A DNA stretch of 64,000 nucleotides from Gentiana macrophylla (GCA_026214975.1 CM047815.1:61883852-61947851), one strand, 5' to 3'; counted from the stretch's first letter, positions 22,797 through 34,140 are shown. The notes: generated by a model not told the origin, from the sequence alone. Made by a program: numbers and translations.

Positions 22797-24679
22797 TGAT
22801 GTAAGTCAACTAGATGATACTTTTTACGATGTTTTATCCCCATTTCGCATGCATTTATTGATGTTTTCGTATCAATTCGAGTCATTATTTGCTTAGTTTC
22901 ATCCATATGTGTAGATAGTAATTATTATATAAAATATCATATTTTTATAGGTTTTGTACCGGTTACAGTAACCGGAGCGTCGTGTCGGGTTTATGCTTGG
23001 TATTTTGGTGATACATTGCAGGATTATAGGTTGACCAAGACCCCGATGGACGACACGTGTTGAGCCTAAACACGTCTTTTGAGAGCTAGAAGAGTGTGTC
23101 GGAAGCTAACAAGTTCAAACGGATCAATTGTCTTTTGCGTTTCTACTGTAGCATACATTCAACGGAAATTTAACCCAGATTAGAGGCATTTTCTAGAGCA
23201 GACTTCTTCATGAGAGTTGTAGATCAAAAATCGATCTTTCCAACTCATTTTGAATCACGTCAATCAAAGGTCTACAACTCAAATTATAGCCATATTACTG
23301 AGATGCGGTGAAGGACCGGCGTGCACCGGGACTACTTCCGGCGCACGCCGGAAAGTTGCAGATTTCCATAGAGTGAACCCCGGTGCGAGCCGTGAAAACA
23401 TTTGTGAAAACAGAGAGTATCACGGCGCAAGCCGAGACTACCCACGGCATGAGCCGCAACTGCTCATTGCGTAAGCCGAGACATCAATTCTGAGGCAGTT
23501 GGATTCATTTAATGCTAAAGTCAAATCCCAACCACTTTGTCAGATCCGGCTCAAGCTGTGGAAAACAGGGACTCTCACGGCTCGAGCCGTGAATGGCCCG
23601 GCTCAAGCCGTAATGAAAAACTCAACAAATTAATTATGTTTTTGAACTCATTTTCGAGGGATATCAGAAAAACACCTAAGAAGAGGAAAATAACACTTCT
23701 GTCTGCAGCTTGAAGGCACCCAAAACCCTCAAGGCTCTTCTAGCCAAAATACCTCTCATTTAGCTTTTATGAATTCCATTGTAAACATTAAGAATTCTTA
23801 TTTTGATGTTTAGAGCACTTTGGTGGAAGCAAGAACAACTATTTTGTGTTTAAACTCTATTGAAATCCTTTGAAGGTTGAATGAAAGTTTCCATTTTCAA
23901 GTTCATAGCTTGTGATTGGTAAAATTCTTAGCCTTTACCTTGATTTAATTGCTCTTGTTGTTATGAATGCTAGCTTTGACATGTTGGTATCCATAACTAT
24001 GAGTGTTTAGTTCCTTACTAGCCAAGGTGATGTAGTTGTGATAGTTAATCTCCTATGGTTGCTTGGTAATGATTGTGTATGTTTTTCTAGTTTCTCTTGT
24101 GTTGAATTTTTCTTACTTGTATTGTTTTCCTTGTGTATGTTTGAATAATTAACTTACATATGCATCTACACATCTAGTAGATACTTAATGGAGACACTAG
24201 GTGTGAGAAGAGGGTAAGAAGATCGGAAGGTAGAATCGACCCTAGAGGAATTCGATTCCTTATCCGGGGAGTTTTGCATTCAAGTATTTATCTTGTCAAT
24301 TCATTAGGTTTAAGGTGCTTAGACCAAGGATGAGACAAAGAGTGGTTTCATTTTCTCGTATGAGGGGAAACCACTTGTTTAGGAATGCAGCGTTCACACA
24401 TTAGAACACCATTGGAAGGTGGTAGGTAGATCATTTCCATGAAATTAAGGGGAGATAACTTGAACTATGAATCATCTTGGCTAGATTCTTTTATCATTTG
24501 AACAATCTTTGTAGTTAAGTATTACTTTCTTAAGCAAACTTGCGAATCGGATCAAGATAATAATAACTAATTGGTGTTTGACCTCACATCCTTGTGGGAT
24601 ACGATCTTGACCGCCGTACTAGACTATAATTGACCCGATACACTGCCGGTGAGATTGAAACCCTATGAAAGTTGCATCA
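22797..24679 (+). repeat. 3' LTR of Athila-1, complete
   Basis: The 1883-bp LTR starts TGATGTAAGTCAAC and ends GAAAGTTGCATCA. It aligns with the partial 5' LTR. The sequence contains repeated CGGCTCGAGCCGTGA / CGGCTCAAGCCGTAA blocks near 23575-23620 and the GACCCGATACACTGCCGGTG motif near its end. The bases after it, GTGTC, belong to the X LTR; the matching left duplication is lost with the LTR's missing 5' end. Confidence 0.9.
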
Positions 24680-25970
24680 GTGTCGAATCCACGGAGACGA
24701 GAAAAATTCTATAAATAGACGTACTGAATCACAATAAAGAACACATATAGTGGCCATTAATCAACATAACAAGAAAACGAATAAAAACGGTTAACCATCT
24801 CTCCTCATGCTTAACCCCTCAGAATTCCCGAATACCGTAGTTCATAAGTTAAATTCATTAAGCTACGGTGCAAATCCTCTAAACTTCGTCTTACTTTACA
24901 TTGTATACGGACAATAGACGTCTATTTGCGATTAACCTACCTTAGGCTGTATTAACACCATATGCATTAAGATTTAGAGATTGCCGGCTCAAATCCGAGA
25001 ACCTCATTAGGCAGCCATCGACAATGACTGACAGTACCTAAAAATCGATCAAGACTGCATCCTAACTAGCACTTCAACAATGTTCATTCATGCTAATTTA
25101 CGAAAACGAATACTAGACTGGCCAAATCTAAATAAACGTAGGTTAAACCTGTCAATCAGACATAGCTGACGCCGAATCTCCAAAAAAAAGGGTTCTAAGG
25201 GTTGCATTGTTGCGGCAGTAAAAACTGCCGCTGCAACGATGGCAAGGAATCCTACTTTGGGGTTACATGTTATGACTCTAGATATTACTAGTGAATAACA
25301 AGATCGTTAAACACGCAGATTAATACAATGCACTAAAACAAAGCTAATTAACCATATTAAAGACATGAAAGAACGTTCAAAGCTTCATACCTTCAACAAT
25401 GGAAGTCTAATTTGTTCAACTCAAGCTAGTTGATGGCTTGGGGGAGAAAGGAACCAAAAGAAACTCACAAGAACTTCAAAAGAAAATTATTTCATAACAA
25501 TAGAATCTTATAAGAGTTACAACTTATGAGCATACATAATAATAAACTACTACATGCCCTATATAAGAGTTGTAGCCAACTTAAACATAAGGAAAAAATC
25601 CTAGCCGACTTTAATCAAACTCGTATGGCGGTGCAGTGCTCTCCAAGGCTCCGCCGCAGCTGGGTCAAGCTTCCAGTCTTCTAGCAGATTTCCTTTCTAG
25701 ACCTCTCTTTGCAAGCCCAATCTCTAATCTGCAATGATGATCCACTTTATCATCACTCCCAGAAATGGCCTTGCCTACAAATCACACAAAACGGGACAAA
25801 ACAATACCGATTCCAAAGATAAAACATGAAAATGCAAAATCATAACCCAAGAACAACTCACTATGCAACTGACACGTATTCCATACAATAATTAGACTGT
25901 TTCTTAACAAATGAGCATAATTCAGGGGTAAACCAGATATAAAATACAAAGACTAAATAGACCATCATCA
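24680..25970 (-). repeat. Right LTR of element X
   Basis: Read on the minus strand it begins TGATGATGGTCTATTTAG and runs 1.29 kb to the Athila insertion point. The part at 24680-25378 aligns with 1591-2305. It is flanked on the right by GTGTG and then Copia-A protease sequence. No coding frame is present. Confidence 0.6.
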
Positions 25971-25975
25971 GTGTG

Positions 25976-28781
25976 CAACAAGTATGTGTTTAAGAACAAA
26001 TGATTTAATGTGGGTGGAGGAGTGAAGAACCATAATGGGTAATAGTCAAACCTATACCATCATAAGCATCGGCCGATAAAGATAAATTTCAAATATGATT
26101 TGTGGAGTGATGAGATGCACCTGTGTCAGCAACCATTAATGGCAAGTGGGGGTATTGTGCGTAGTCAAATAATCTTGAGGAAACCGAGCCAGACGTGGAG
26201 CAATAAAGGAAGGATCAAACCGGTGCCAACATGTATAAATTGTGTGGCCGAATTTCTCACAAAGCTGATAGGTCAATAATGGCCCAAACTAAGAAGGTGT
26301 CAGTTAAAGTTGCCCGGATGATAAGAAGCACGACCATGACCTTGGCCGGTTCCACACCCGCGCCCTCAATTAGGTGAAAACCCCGGCCGCGGTTGTTGTT
26401 GACAGAAGTAGTGTAAGAGGCTAGGTGAGCAACATAGGACTGTTGAGGGTACACCAACAGCTGACAGGTAGCGATGGTGGATGGTTGTGTTGCATACGAG
26501 CTTCGGTAGTCAACAAGATAGAATAGACTTCATCGAGCTGAATAGAATTGCGAGACAAGATAAGGGTGACCAGGTAGTTGATCGGCTTTTTCTAAGTATC
26601 CAATCTTACAGGCAGTGTACCGGGTCAATTGTAGCCTAGAATTTGTGAGTCAAGGTCGTATCCCACAGGGATGCCGGTTAAGTACCAAAATCAATTGCTC
26701 GTTTGGTTCAGGCAACAAAGACTAAAATGGAAGACTTTATACAAAAAATGAGCAATGATGTTACTCCACCACTCACCACCTAATTGCCACCAAAAGAGAA
26801 AATAAAAGAAGTAAAATCTAATGCTAGCCAAGATAATGGTCATAGTGATAGAGAAGTTCTTATGGCCTAATGTTAATTTAATGGTGCAAACCTCCAATCT
26901 AGTAGTCGAGCCCTTAAAACCGGCACCCTTCTACCACTATGCTTTTCCACAAGCCTACTTAGCAGACCGACACCGCGTCACTGGTTTGATTTTAACTATT
27001 AAACAAGCGGAATAAACATGATGAAACTCTATGGTTGCGTAGACAAGCTACAAACCCCATGTAAGAAACCGAGTTCCAATTAAGGTCGGTTTTACCTATC
27101 GGTCTCCTTGCCTTGTTTCCCACACAAAGAATCTTCTCTCGATCTCATCTAAGTGTGTGCGTGTAAATGTTACGCAATTAGTTTAACACAACTAACAATG
27201 AGCATAAGTAAGGAAAATTAAATTTACAAATGTAAGTAAATAAATTACCCATTCTTACTAACCACAAGATTCCACAATATCACAAATCATATTTCTTGGG
27301 TTAAATTTCTACATCTTCAACTTGATCCTCTCCAAATGGTTTTTATACCACCCAAGAAGATGAAGAATCCAAGTAGAGATCTAACTAAAACTAACACACA
27401 AAGGAAAACAAAGAACAATAAACTAAATAAAAGATTACCCATGAAAATTCATCTTCATTGACTCCATCTTCTCCAAGTACAAGAGACACCTTACACCATT
27501 AATGAAAAGAAGAAGATTTTGAATGAAGAACTCCATGAGAACCTTACAAATCTAGATATAAAATGCTTTAATTACATTAATTTGTGTTAGAGTAACCTTC
27601 CCAAAGTCCTCGAGAATGGTGGCTTCTAAGGGTTTGGGGGAAAGGGGAGATAGTTCTTGCAGCTGAAAATAGTGTTTTTATAGTGAAAAACGCACAACGA
27701 ACCGAGCTGTCCGAAATTCGGCTCGAATAGGCGATCCAGCTTGAACTGTCTTCAGTAAATTGACCATAACTTCGCGTGTATACCTCCGATTTGAGTGATT
27801 CAAAATGCGTTGGAAAGCTTGCGCAAAGATCTACAACTCTCGTGAAGATGTCCAAACCGAATTCTGCCTCAAAAGACGATTTAATTCAGCTGAAAGAAGA
27901 AATGCTCGAGACAATTGACCCTTAAGAACTCCGCGGCTTCGGGTACACGCTTCGCACCGTACAAACGCGTTTTTTCAACAACAAAATCATCTCTCCCGAG
28001 GCTTGGTGAACCAAAGAACCTGCAATGACACGCCAAAAATACCAAGCGTAAACCCGCCAACAAAATATTGATCCTAGGGACCCAAAATTACTATTAAAAC
28101 TACTTTATTTACCCTCAAAAAACTACTTTATTTATTACTACTTACTACTTACTATTTATTGTATCCTTATGAAAAATATGCAAATCGATGTCCAAAAGAT
28201 GCAAAATTACAATTAAAAGCATGAGAAAAGAGGATCAAAACATAGTGAAATACATCATAAAATTGACTTACATCAGTAGTCATACTCGGAGCCTAGGCCG
28301 GCCAAAAGATGAGCAATGATATCGTTGGAATTTAGCGGTTGGCCGGCCATATGCAGTTCATCAGTAAGCTTTTTGATGGCCTTAAAATAGTTAGACGAGT
28401 GATCCCTTGCGAGTCGAAGTGAGTTGACTGCGTAGGTGAACAAGTTTAGACTAAGATTGGGAGGCGAAGCTTGTACTTGGAGAATTCCATATGTTGGTAG
28501 GGGTGGTGGCACTGTATACTTAGAAACAACGTCGACCGTAAGAGAGGTGATGGTACTCAAAATAAGGCTATTATGTTTTAACCAGTACTCGTAGGCAGGG
28601 TTGGGGCTGCTGATGCCATATGTGGTTGTAGTGGACGGAGGAGCGGATAATTTGACCACGCCATAGCGGATAATTGTGTCGTGTTAATCTCTGGAGGATG
28701 GGGTGAAGGTGGGATAGGAAGAAAAAATAGAAGAGGAGAGATTTGTTGCAAAAGAAGGGGCAGACTCTCCGGAACTCATTG
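25976..28781 (-). pseudogene. Copia-A gag and protease start, split by a solo LTR
   Basis: Minus-strand copia gag starts near 28781 (MSSGESAPSF). It shows LTRHNYPLWRGQI near 28680 and NPAYEYWLKHNSLILSTI near 28600. Then come KLTDELHMAGQPLNSNDIIA near 28350 and HLLAGLGSEYDY at 28281. A solo LTR interrupts here (26579-28275). Gag resumes at 26578 with LVTLILSRNSIQLDEVYS. A degenerate zinc knuckle lies near 26250, followed by the protease block DTGASHHSTNHI near 26120. It then breaks at the X insertion at 25976. The C-terminal half of the polyprotein is at 346-1523. Several frameshifts are present. Confidence 0.8.
26579..28275 (-). mobile_element. Athila-like solo LTR in Copia-A gag
   Basis: The 1697-bp unit is flanked by a perfect 5-bp duplication GTAGT (26574-26578 and 28276-28280). 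On the minus strand it starts TGATGTAAGTCAATTT and carries GACCCGGTACACTGCC close to its end. Both features are shared with the Athila-1 LTR, but most of the body differs, so it is a related rather than identical family. No primer site, internal region or second LTR is present. Confidence 0.9.
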
Positions 28782-28975
28782 CCAAAAGTAAAAATAAAAC
28801 AGCAGAGTTGCTTTTTATTTTTCATTTACAGATAGCAATGGAATTTGCATTACTTCACTGTGACATGTAGCTATGTAATTTCAAAACAAATTGCTCTTTT
28901 AAGGATGCAAAATCTCTTTAAAAAAGATGCAAGAATATATGGATGAAACATAAAGTGCTCGTTCAATGCTTAGCA
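28782..28975. other. Short unassigned stretch
   Basis: The first part may be the untranslated leader of Copia-A, since gag begins at 28781 on the minus strand. No LTR or primer site was recognised before the inverted duplication starts. Confidence 0.3.
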
Positions 28976-30722
28976 CAGATGACATAGCGGGTGTTTGTCA
29001 AGTTGTCTATCTGAGAAATGCTTAGCGCCTTATGGTGATCCACTTGAAGTTTTAAGATTGCTACTGTGTATTGTGGTGGGCACATGTTTGTGTATGGAAT
29101 CTTTGAAAAGATGTATCATTGGTAATGGGATTTAGTCTTTTCAAATGTCATATGTACGGTAATAACACCAGTGTACACCGATTATGATTTAGACCTTGGC
29201 TTGTTTCGAGATAGTCGGTATATTCTGTGTATTCCTGAGAAATTAATTTGTTTCTCGTGAATTGATGGCATGTATTTGAGGTATTGGAGTTAGTTGTCCA
29301 TGGGCTTTGTCTTAAGTTTATATGATTCCTCTTACTTTGTGATAGCTCTAAGGCTTCGTGTTCGGGTTATTTAATTAGTGGGGGCATGGCCGAACGAACC
29401 GTAGCGGTTGAGGCTCAGGAAAACGGGCGAGGCGTTACAATAATTCACAGCATCTTCATTAGATTTGTCTAACTTCATTGAGATCGTGATATTAAAACAT
29501 CAACTCTAAAAAAGGCCTGAAAATCAGATCATCCATCTCCAACCATGTTTTTTTAATTAGATTTTTTTGAGTAAATTAGTAATTTTCTCCAGATTTCAGG
29601 TTAATAATAATAATAATAAAAGTAAGTGAAGTTATTCTTGGGATTTGTGTATTTACATCGCAGAATTTAAGTCGAGGAGTGTTTACACCCAATTTGATTC
29701 TTTCTATCTTTTCTGATGCAATTTCAATTTATAACATATGTTGAATGGTTTATGCTTACACACAATTTCTATTTCCAGTTTTCTTTTCTGTCTAAATTAT
29801 TATTTTCTTAATCTATTTTTTCTTTTGGCAATCTAACCATTTACTCACATCGTAGAGTTTTTATTTTTGTAAAAGAGTAAATTAATATTTCTTGATTTAT
29901 TTTTTGTTTGACAACTCACCAATTTATGCTACTTGATCTCGCAGCTCTAGGAATATTTCTAAATGGAACTATATCGGTGAAATTTGTTGAGAATCATATA
30001 CAAATAGAGTTGGAAGTTGTGAAAATACTCATGATTCAACTGGAGTGTCAAAGCAGAGTGATTGCAGAGTTTCAATTGCTTCATACATCTGTGAATCGAG
30101 GGGGAAGATTATCAATATATATGGTAACCTTTTTTTCAAACCAAACCAAAAAAAAGTGACATTTTCATGTACCAACCAAAAAAAAGCCATAAATGTGTAA
30201 ACAAGTTACAAACTTATTCATTCCAAAAAATTTGCGTTTTCTGCATAAGGATTCATTAATACCAAGACATAGACTACATGTTAAAGAAAACCCAAATGCC
30301 ACAATAAATCTAAATGCATATGAACTGGTCTTCAATGTTTATGTTCTCATTTGTTGCGTCTTGATTATTGTATGTATCAGATTCTGACATGGGCTGCATT
30401 TGAGTTTTAGATAAGCATGCAATGCCTTGAAGAGCACTCCCCATCAAACGCCATAGCAATAGGGATGTCAATAAATGGAGTTCTTAAGGTTTTGGAAGAA
30501 GTTAGGGCCAAAATCAAATTCATTTATGAGTTCATTCCCAAAGGAATGAACTTTGTGAATTTCTTGAAACGTGAGCTGGTAGATTTGCTGGGTAATATGG
30601 AAAAGGAAGACCGTCTTGGTCATGAGGAGATTAATTGTCTAGAAAATGTGGTGGACAATGCAAAATGTTTGTAACTCACAACTTGTAACACGATTGATGT
30701 AGTAGATACTTGTTCCTCTGTG
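28976..30722 (+). repeat. Left arm of a large inverted duplication
   Basis: It aligns in reverse complement with 31125-33252. The outer ends are AGATGACATAGC on the left and GCTATGTCATCT on the right. Internal matches are long; for example the segment with TTGGCTTGTTTCGAGATAGT occurs at about 29200 and inverted near 33020. It contains a decayed gene (29908-30674) and, beyond 29439, a minus-oriented LTR-like start (TGTAACGCC on the minus strand). It lacks the two MITEs found in the right arm. Confidence 0.8.
29908..30674 (+). pseudogene. Decayed gene of unknown family, left-arm copy
   Basis: Two coding-like blocks are seen. One lies around 29930-30120 (ALGIFLNGTISVKFVENHIQ, then EVVKILMIQLECQSRVIAEF) and ends before a GTAACC that could be a donor. 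The second is at about 30390-30674, after a TATCAG acceptor-like sequence (SNAIAIGMSINGVLKVLEEV and FVNFLKRELVDLLGNMEKED). The same peptides, diverged, are encoded in the right arm on the minus strand, so they are older than the duplication. I do not recognise the family. The helical, amphipathic look gives no function. Stops between the blocks suggest a pseudogene. Confidence 0.4.
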
Positions 30723-30725
30723 ACT

Positions 30726-30917
30726 GATCATGTCGCTGCTATAATACTTTTATCTTTTTTATCACGCTACTGTTGCAGCTCAATTCTTTTTTATTTTGAA
30801 CATGAAGTCATGATTGCAGCAGCATGTTCAAAATAAAAAAGAATTGAGTTGTATCGCAGCAGCCCATGATCAAAAGCTGCTAAAAAAAATACAATATCAT
30901 CGCAGCAACATGATCAA
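30726..30917. repeat. Central hairpin of the inverted duplication
   Basis: At the symmetry centre lies a second, smaller inverted repeat. Its outer ends are GATCATGTCGCTGC (30726) and the inverted GCAGCAACATGATC (ending 30916). The core is a perfect 26-bp stem: 30779-30804 pairs with 30823-30848 around an 18-base loop. The triplet-like GCAGCA motif recurs in loop and flanks. It could be a small foldback transposon, but no target duplication was found. Confidence 0.7.
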
Positions 30918-31109
30918 TTGAACACATCATTTTAAATTCTTCATTTGTCTCATAACCCGCTTGAATTCATTACTTTCCTCTTCATTATCCCCAAATCAGA
31001 TTTCAATTCAACCCTTAGATCTCCCATCGCATCTGTCAAATTGCTGCACACTTGTTTCTCCATCATCTCTTCCTTACTGCATACCTTCATCAACTTGTCT
31101 TCTATGGAG

Positions 31110-31410
31110 TCAATTCGAGAAAAAAAAAATCACAGAGGAACAACTATCAACTCCATCAATCGTACTACAAATTGTAAGTTCATTGACCTCAACAACAAAC
31201 ATTTTACGATGTCCCACCACATGACCAATATGGCCCTCCTTTTCCATCTTACCCAACAAATCTACCAGCTCACGTTTTAAGGAATTCACGAAATTCATTC
31301 CTTTGGAAATGAATTCAGAAATGGATTTGATTTTGACCCAACTTCTTCCAAATCGTTAAGAACTCTATTCATTGACATCCATATTGCTATAGCATTTGAT
31401 GAGGCTTTCA
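31110..31410 (-). pseudogene. Decayed gene of unknown family, right-arm copy
   Basis: Minus-strand counterpart of 30380-30700. The peptide FVNSLKRELVDLLGKMEKEG near 31298-31240 matches the left-arm copy, and SSNAIAIWMSMNRVLNDLEE near 31390-31330 matches SNAIAIGMSINGVLKVLEEV. A frameshift or stop separates the two blocks near 31305. It probably reaches 25 residues further than the left copy on the C-terminal side. Function unknown. Confidence 0.35.
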
Positions 31411-31669
31411 AGGCATGACATGCTTCTCTAAAACTCAAATGGAACTCGTTAATGGAAACTTGTTGTCAGAATCTGATACATGCAATAATGTAGAGGCAAC
31501 AAATGAGAACACCATAAACATTGAAGACCAGATCATATGCATTTAGATTTATTGTGGGCATCCGGGTTTTCTTAAACATGTAGACTATATATATATCTTA
31601 GTGATGTATATTAATTAATCCAATAAATTATGCAGAAAACGCAAAATGTTTGTAATGAATAAGTTTGTA

Positions 31670-31826
31670 CCCCTTCGGTTTTTTTAACTGTCGTATTTGG
31701 AGAAAAAATAATATTAACCATGTTTATCTTAAAAATGACTAACCTTAAGCTAAAAAGTGATCAGGTTCATCCAAAAATGACAGTTATTTTTTCTTCAAAT
31801 GTGACAGTTAAAAAAAAGAGAGGGAG
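31670..31826. mobile_element. Stowaway-type MITE
   Basis: 157 bp, flanked by TA on both sides (31668-31669 and 31827-31828). The terminal inverted repeats are of the CTCCCTC(T/C)GTTTTTTTTAACTGTC kind: left CCCCTTCGGTTTTTTTAACT, right the inverted form ending GAGAGGGAG. The left arm of the inverted duplication has the uninterrupted site AAGTTTGTAACTTG (inverted), which confirms the borders. AT-rich, non-coding. Confidence 0.9.
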
Positions 31827-32571
31827 TAACTTGTTTACACCATTTATGGCTGTTTTTTGGTTGGTATATATTTTGCCACATCTTTGCATAAGATTTGCAT
31901 AAGAGCCCTGTAGGTATTGATACCTTTTCACTCTATTCATGAATGTATGAACCAAGTGAAACTCCTGCAATCACTTTGCTTTGACACTTCAGTAGAGCAT
32001 TAATATTTTCATAACTCTCATCTTTATTTGTAGCTGATTCTCTACAAATTCAACCAGTATAATTCCATTTAGAAATATTCCCTAGAGATGCGAGATCGGG
32101 TAGCATAACTTGGTAAGTTGTCAAACAAAAAATAGATGAAGTAAAATATTAATTTACAAAAATAAAAACTCCACGGTGTAAGAAACAAGATGAAATAGTC
32201 GGATTTCCAAAAGAGAAAACAGATTAAGAAAATAATAATTTAGCCAGAAAAGAAAAACGGAAATAGAAATTGAGTGTAAGCACACAAATCCGAAGAACCA
32301 TTCAACATATTTTATAAATCGAAATTGCATAAGAAAAATAGAAAAAATCAAATTGGGCGTAAACACTTCTCGACATAAATTCTACAATGTAAATACACAA
32401 ATCCCAAGAATAACTTCACTTATTTTTGTTGTTATTATATTATTATAATCATTATTATTATTTATTTTTAACATGAAATCACAAGAAAATTACTAATTTA
32501 CTGAAAAAAAAAATCTAATTAAAAAATATGGTTAGAGATGGATCGCCTTTTTTAGGCTTGATGTTTTAATA

Positions 32572-32738
32572 GAGAAATGATTATTCCACAACAAATGTGC
32601 ACAACAAAGTGCCACAACAACTTTTTTCCACCATTGATTTTTCAGGGACTCATTTGAATCAATGGATCCACATCATAATCAATGTTCTAAAAATGTGTTG
32701 TGGAATTTTGTTGTACATTTGTTGTGGCATTATCACTA
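32572..32738. mobile_element. Mutator-like MITE
   Basis: 167 bp with a perfect 9-bp duplication GTTTTAATA (32563-32571 and 32739-32747). Terminal inverted repeats start GAGAAATGATTATTCCACAA on the left and TAGTGATAATGCCACAACAA on the inverted right. They share CCACAACAAATGT and ACAACAAA. A 9-bp duplication and GAGAAATGATT-like ends are typical of Mutator-superfamily MITEs. The left arm of the inverted duplication carries the empty site. Confidence 0.85.
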
Positions 32739-32798
32739 GTTTTAATATCATCATCTCAATGAATGTTAAACAAATCTAATGAAGATGATCTGAATTAT

Positions 32799-34140
32799 TG
32801 TAACGCCCCGCCCCTTTGCCCGAGCCACAACCGGTACGGTTCGTTAAGCCATGTCCCGATTAATCAAATAACCCGAACACGAAGTCACAAAATAAGCAAA
32901 AGCATATAAAATTAAGACAAAGCCCAGGGATTACTTATGGACAACTAACTCTAATACCTGAAATAAATGACATCAATTCCCGAGAAACAAACTATTTTCT
33001 CTAGGAATACACAGAATATACCGACTATCTCGAAACAAGCCAAGGTCTAAATCATAATCGGTTTACACTTGTGTTATTACCGTACAAAATCCCAAGAGTT
33101 CATATTACCGATGATACATCTTTTCAAAGATCCCATACACAAACATGTGCCCACCACAAAGCACAATAGCAAGCTTAAAGCTTCAAGTGACTCGCCATAA
33201 GCCGCTAAGAAATTTCTTAGATAGACGACTTGACAAACACTTGCTATGTCATCTGGAAAAGATAAGAGTAAACGAGGGAGCATACATCATTGCTCAGCAA
33301 GAAACTATACAATCAAATGACGGGTTTACGGCCACCACTGGGCAAGTGCTCCATAAACTTATATATGCATTTTAGCAATAACAAACATGTTTAAAGGACA
33401 ATTCATCACTTTAAATAAAATCTAAGACAATTAAGAATGACAGCGGTTCACAGTTCACAAAACGTAGACTCGTATCACATAAACAAACATGTCAAATAAT
33501 GAGCTATGGTGCCTCAACAATACTTTCATAAAACCACTACTCGATACATGTCAAATAATAAGGTCACCATACTCATAACATCTAATGGCGTAGGACAAGG
33601 GTAATACGCATCCATCTCATAGCCCGTGGATGAAAGGCATTTATCTATGCAATTCTGGCACATATCATATCACAATGTCTCACCCGCTGGAGACCAACCT
33701 CACCTGATGGAGGCAACTCAAACCGGCCTGGACTAAAAATATCGCATGTCTCACCTGATGGAGACAACCTCACCTGACAGAGGAAATGTGATACCGGAGA
33801 CCCTCGAGGATACATTGCACTTCTACCCATACCTAACCATGTACCAACGCCACAGCTCAAACTATCTAAAGTGAATCTACTTATACTTTCTTCACTTTTA
33901 AGGTAGGTCAATATATCTTTTAAACCATTTCACAGCCTCGGTTTAACTCATTAATAATAAGTAATAATACAAAGCCAAGGCATAAGCCTCCCAAAACAAT
34001 CAAACCACTAATACAGATTTCACCCAAATCAGCTCATGAAACTAACAAAAAGGAGATGATTTCATACCGTATAAATAATTTTCAGAACTTCTTCATATGC
34101 TTGCTGATTTCCTCTTCCTCCCAAGCTCCCCCTTAAGCAC
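32799..34140 (+). repeat. LTR-like sequence starting TGTAACGCCCCGCCC
   Basis: The start TGTAACGCCCCGCCC resembles common plant LTR starts (TGTAACACCCC). The body is non-coding and includes four imperfect copies of CTCACCTGATGGAGAC between 33670 and 33780. No primer site, second LTR or duplication was identified, so the element type is open. Its first 450 bases are part of the inverted duplication. Confidence 0.4.

Larger units (their letters stand above)
11817..24679 (+). mobile_element. Athila-type Ty3/gypsy element (Athila-1), nested and decayed
   Basis: Partial 5' LTR (11817-13396), a TGGCACCGTTCCTGGGGA primer site, gag, protease, RT, RNase H, integrase, a long non-coding 3' region, polypurine tract and complete 3' LTR (22797-24679) occur in the usual order on the plus strand. 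A primer site of the TGGCGCC-GTTGCCGGGGA type and a long region between pol and 3' LTR are typical of the Athila/Tat group. Two later insertions sit inside it (13664-14242 and 18671-19255). Many stops and frameshifts make it inactive. The right end lies in the X LTR at GTGTCGAATCC. Confidence 0.9.
1524..25975 (-). mobile_element. Insertion site and span of LTR element X inside Copia-A
   Basis: The bases GTGTG flank the span at 1524-1528 and 25971-25975. Copia-A coding sequence continues in sense across this point once the span and one GTGTG are removed. The left inner edge (1529-2305) and right inner edge (24680-25970) are related to each other and look like minus-oriented LTRs. Whether X was a two-LTR element whose internal region was later lost, or something more complex, cannot be settled here. 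If X starts with a terminal TG at 1527, the left duplication has one mismatch (GGGTG). Confidence 0.6.
31125..33252 (-). repeat. Right arm of a large inverted duplication
   Basis: Reverse complement of 28976-30722, made longer by a Stowaway MITE, a Mutator-like MITE and small indels. Outside the insertions the arms look roughly 85-92 percent identical by eye. The LTR-like start at 32799 continues past the end of the duplication, so the duplicated unit included only part of that LTR. Confidence 0.8.
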
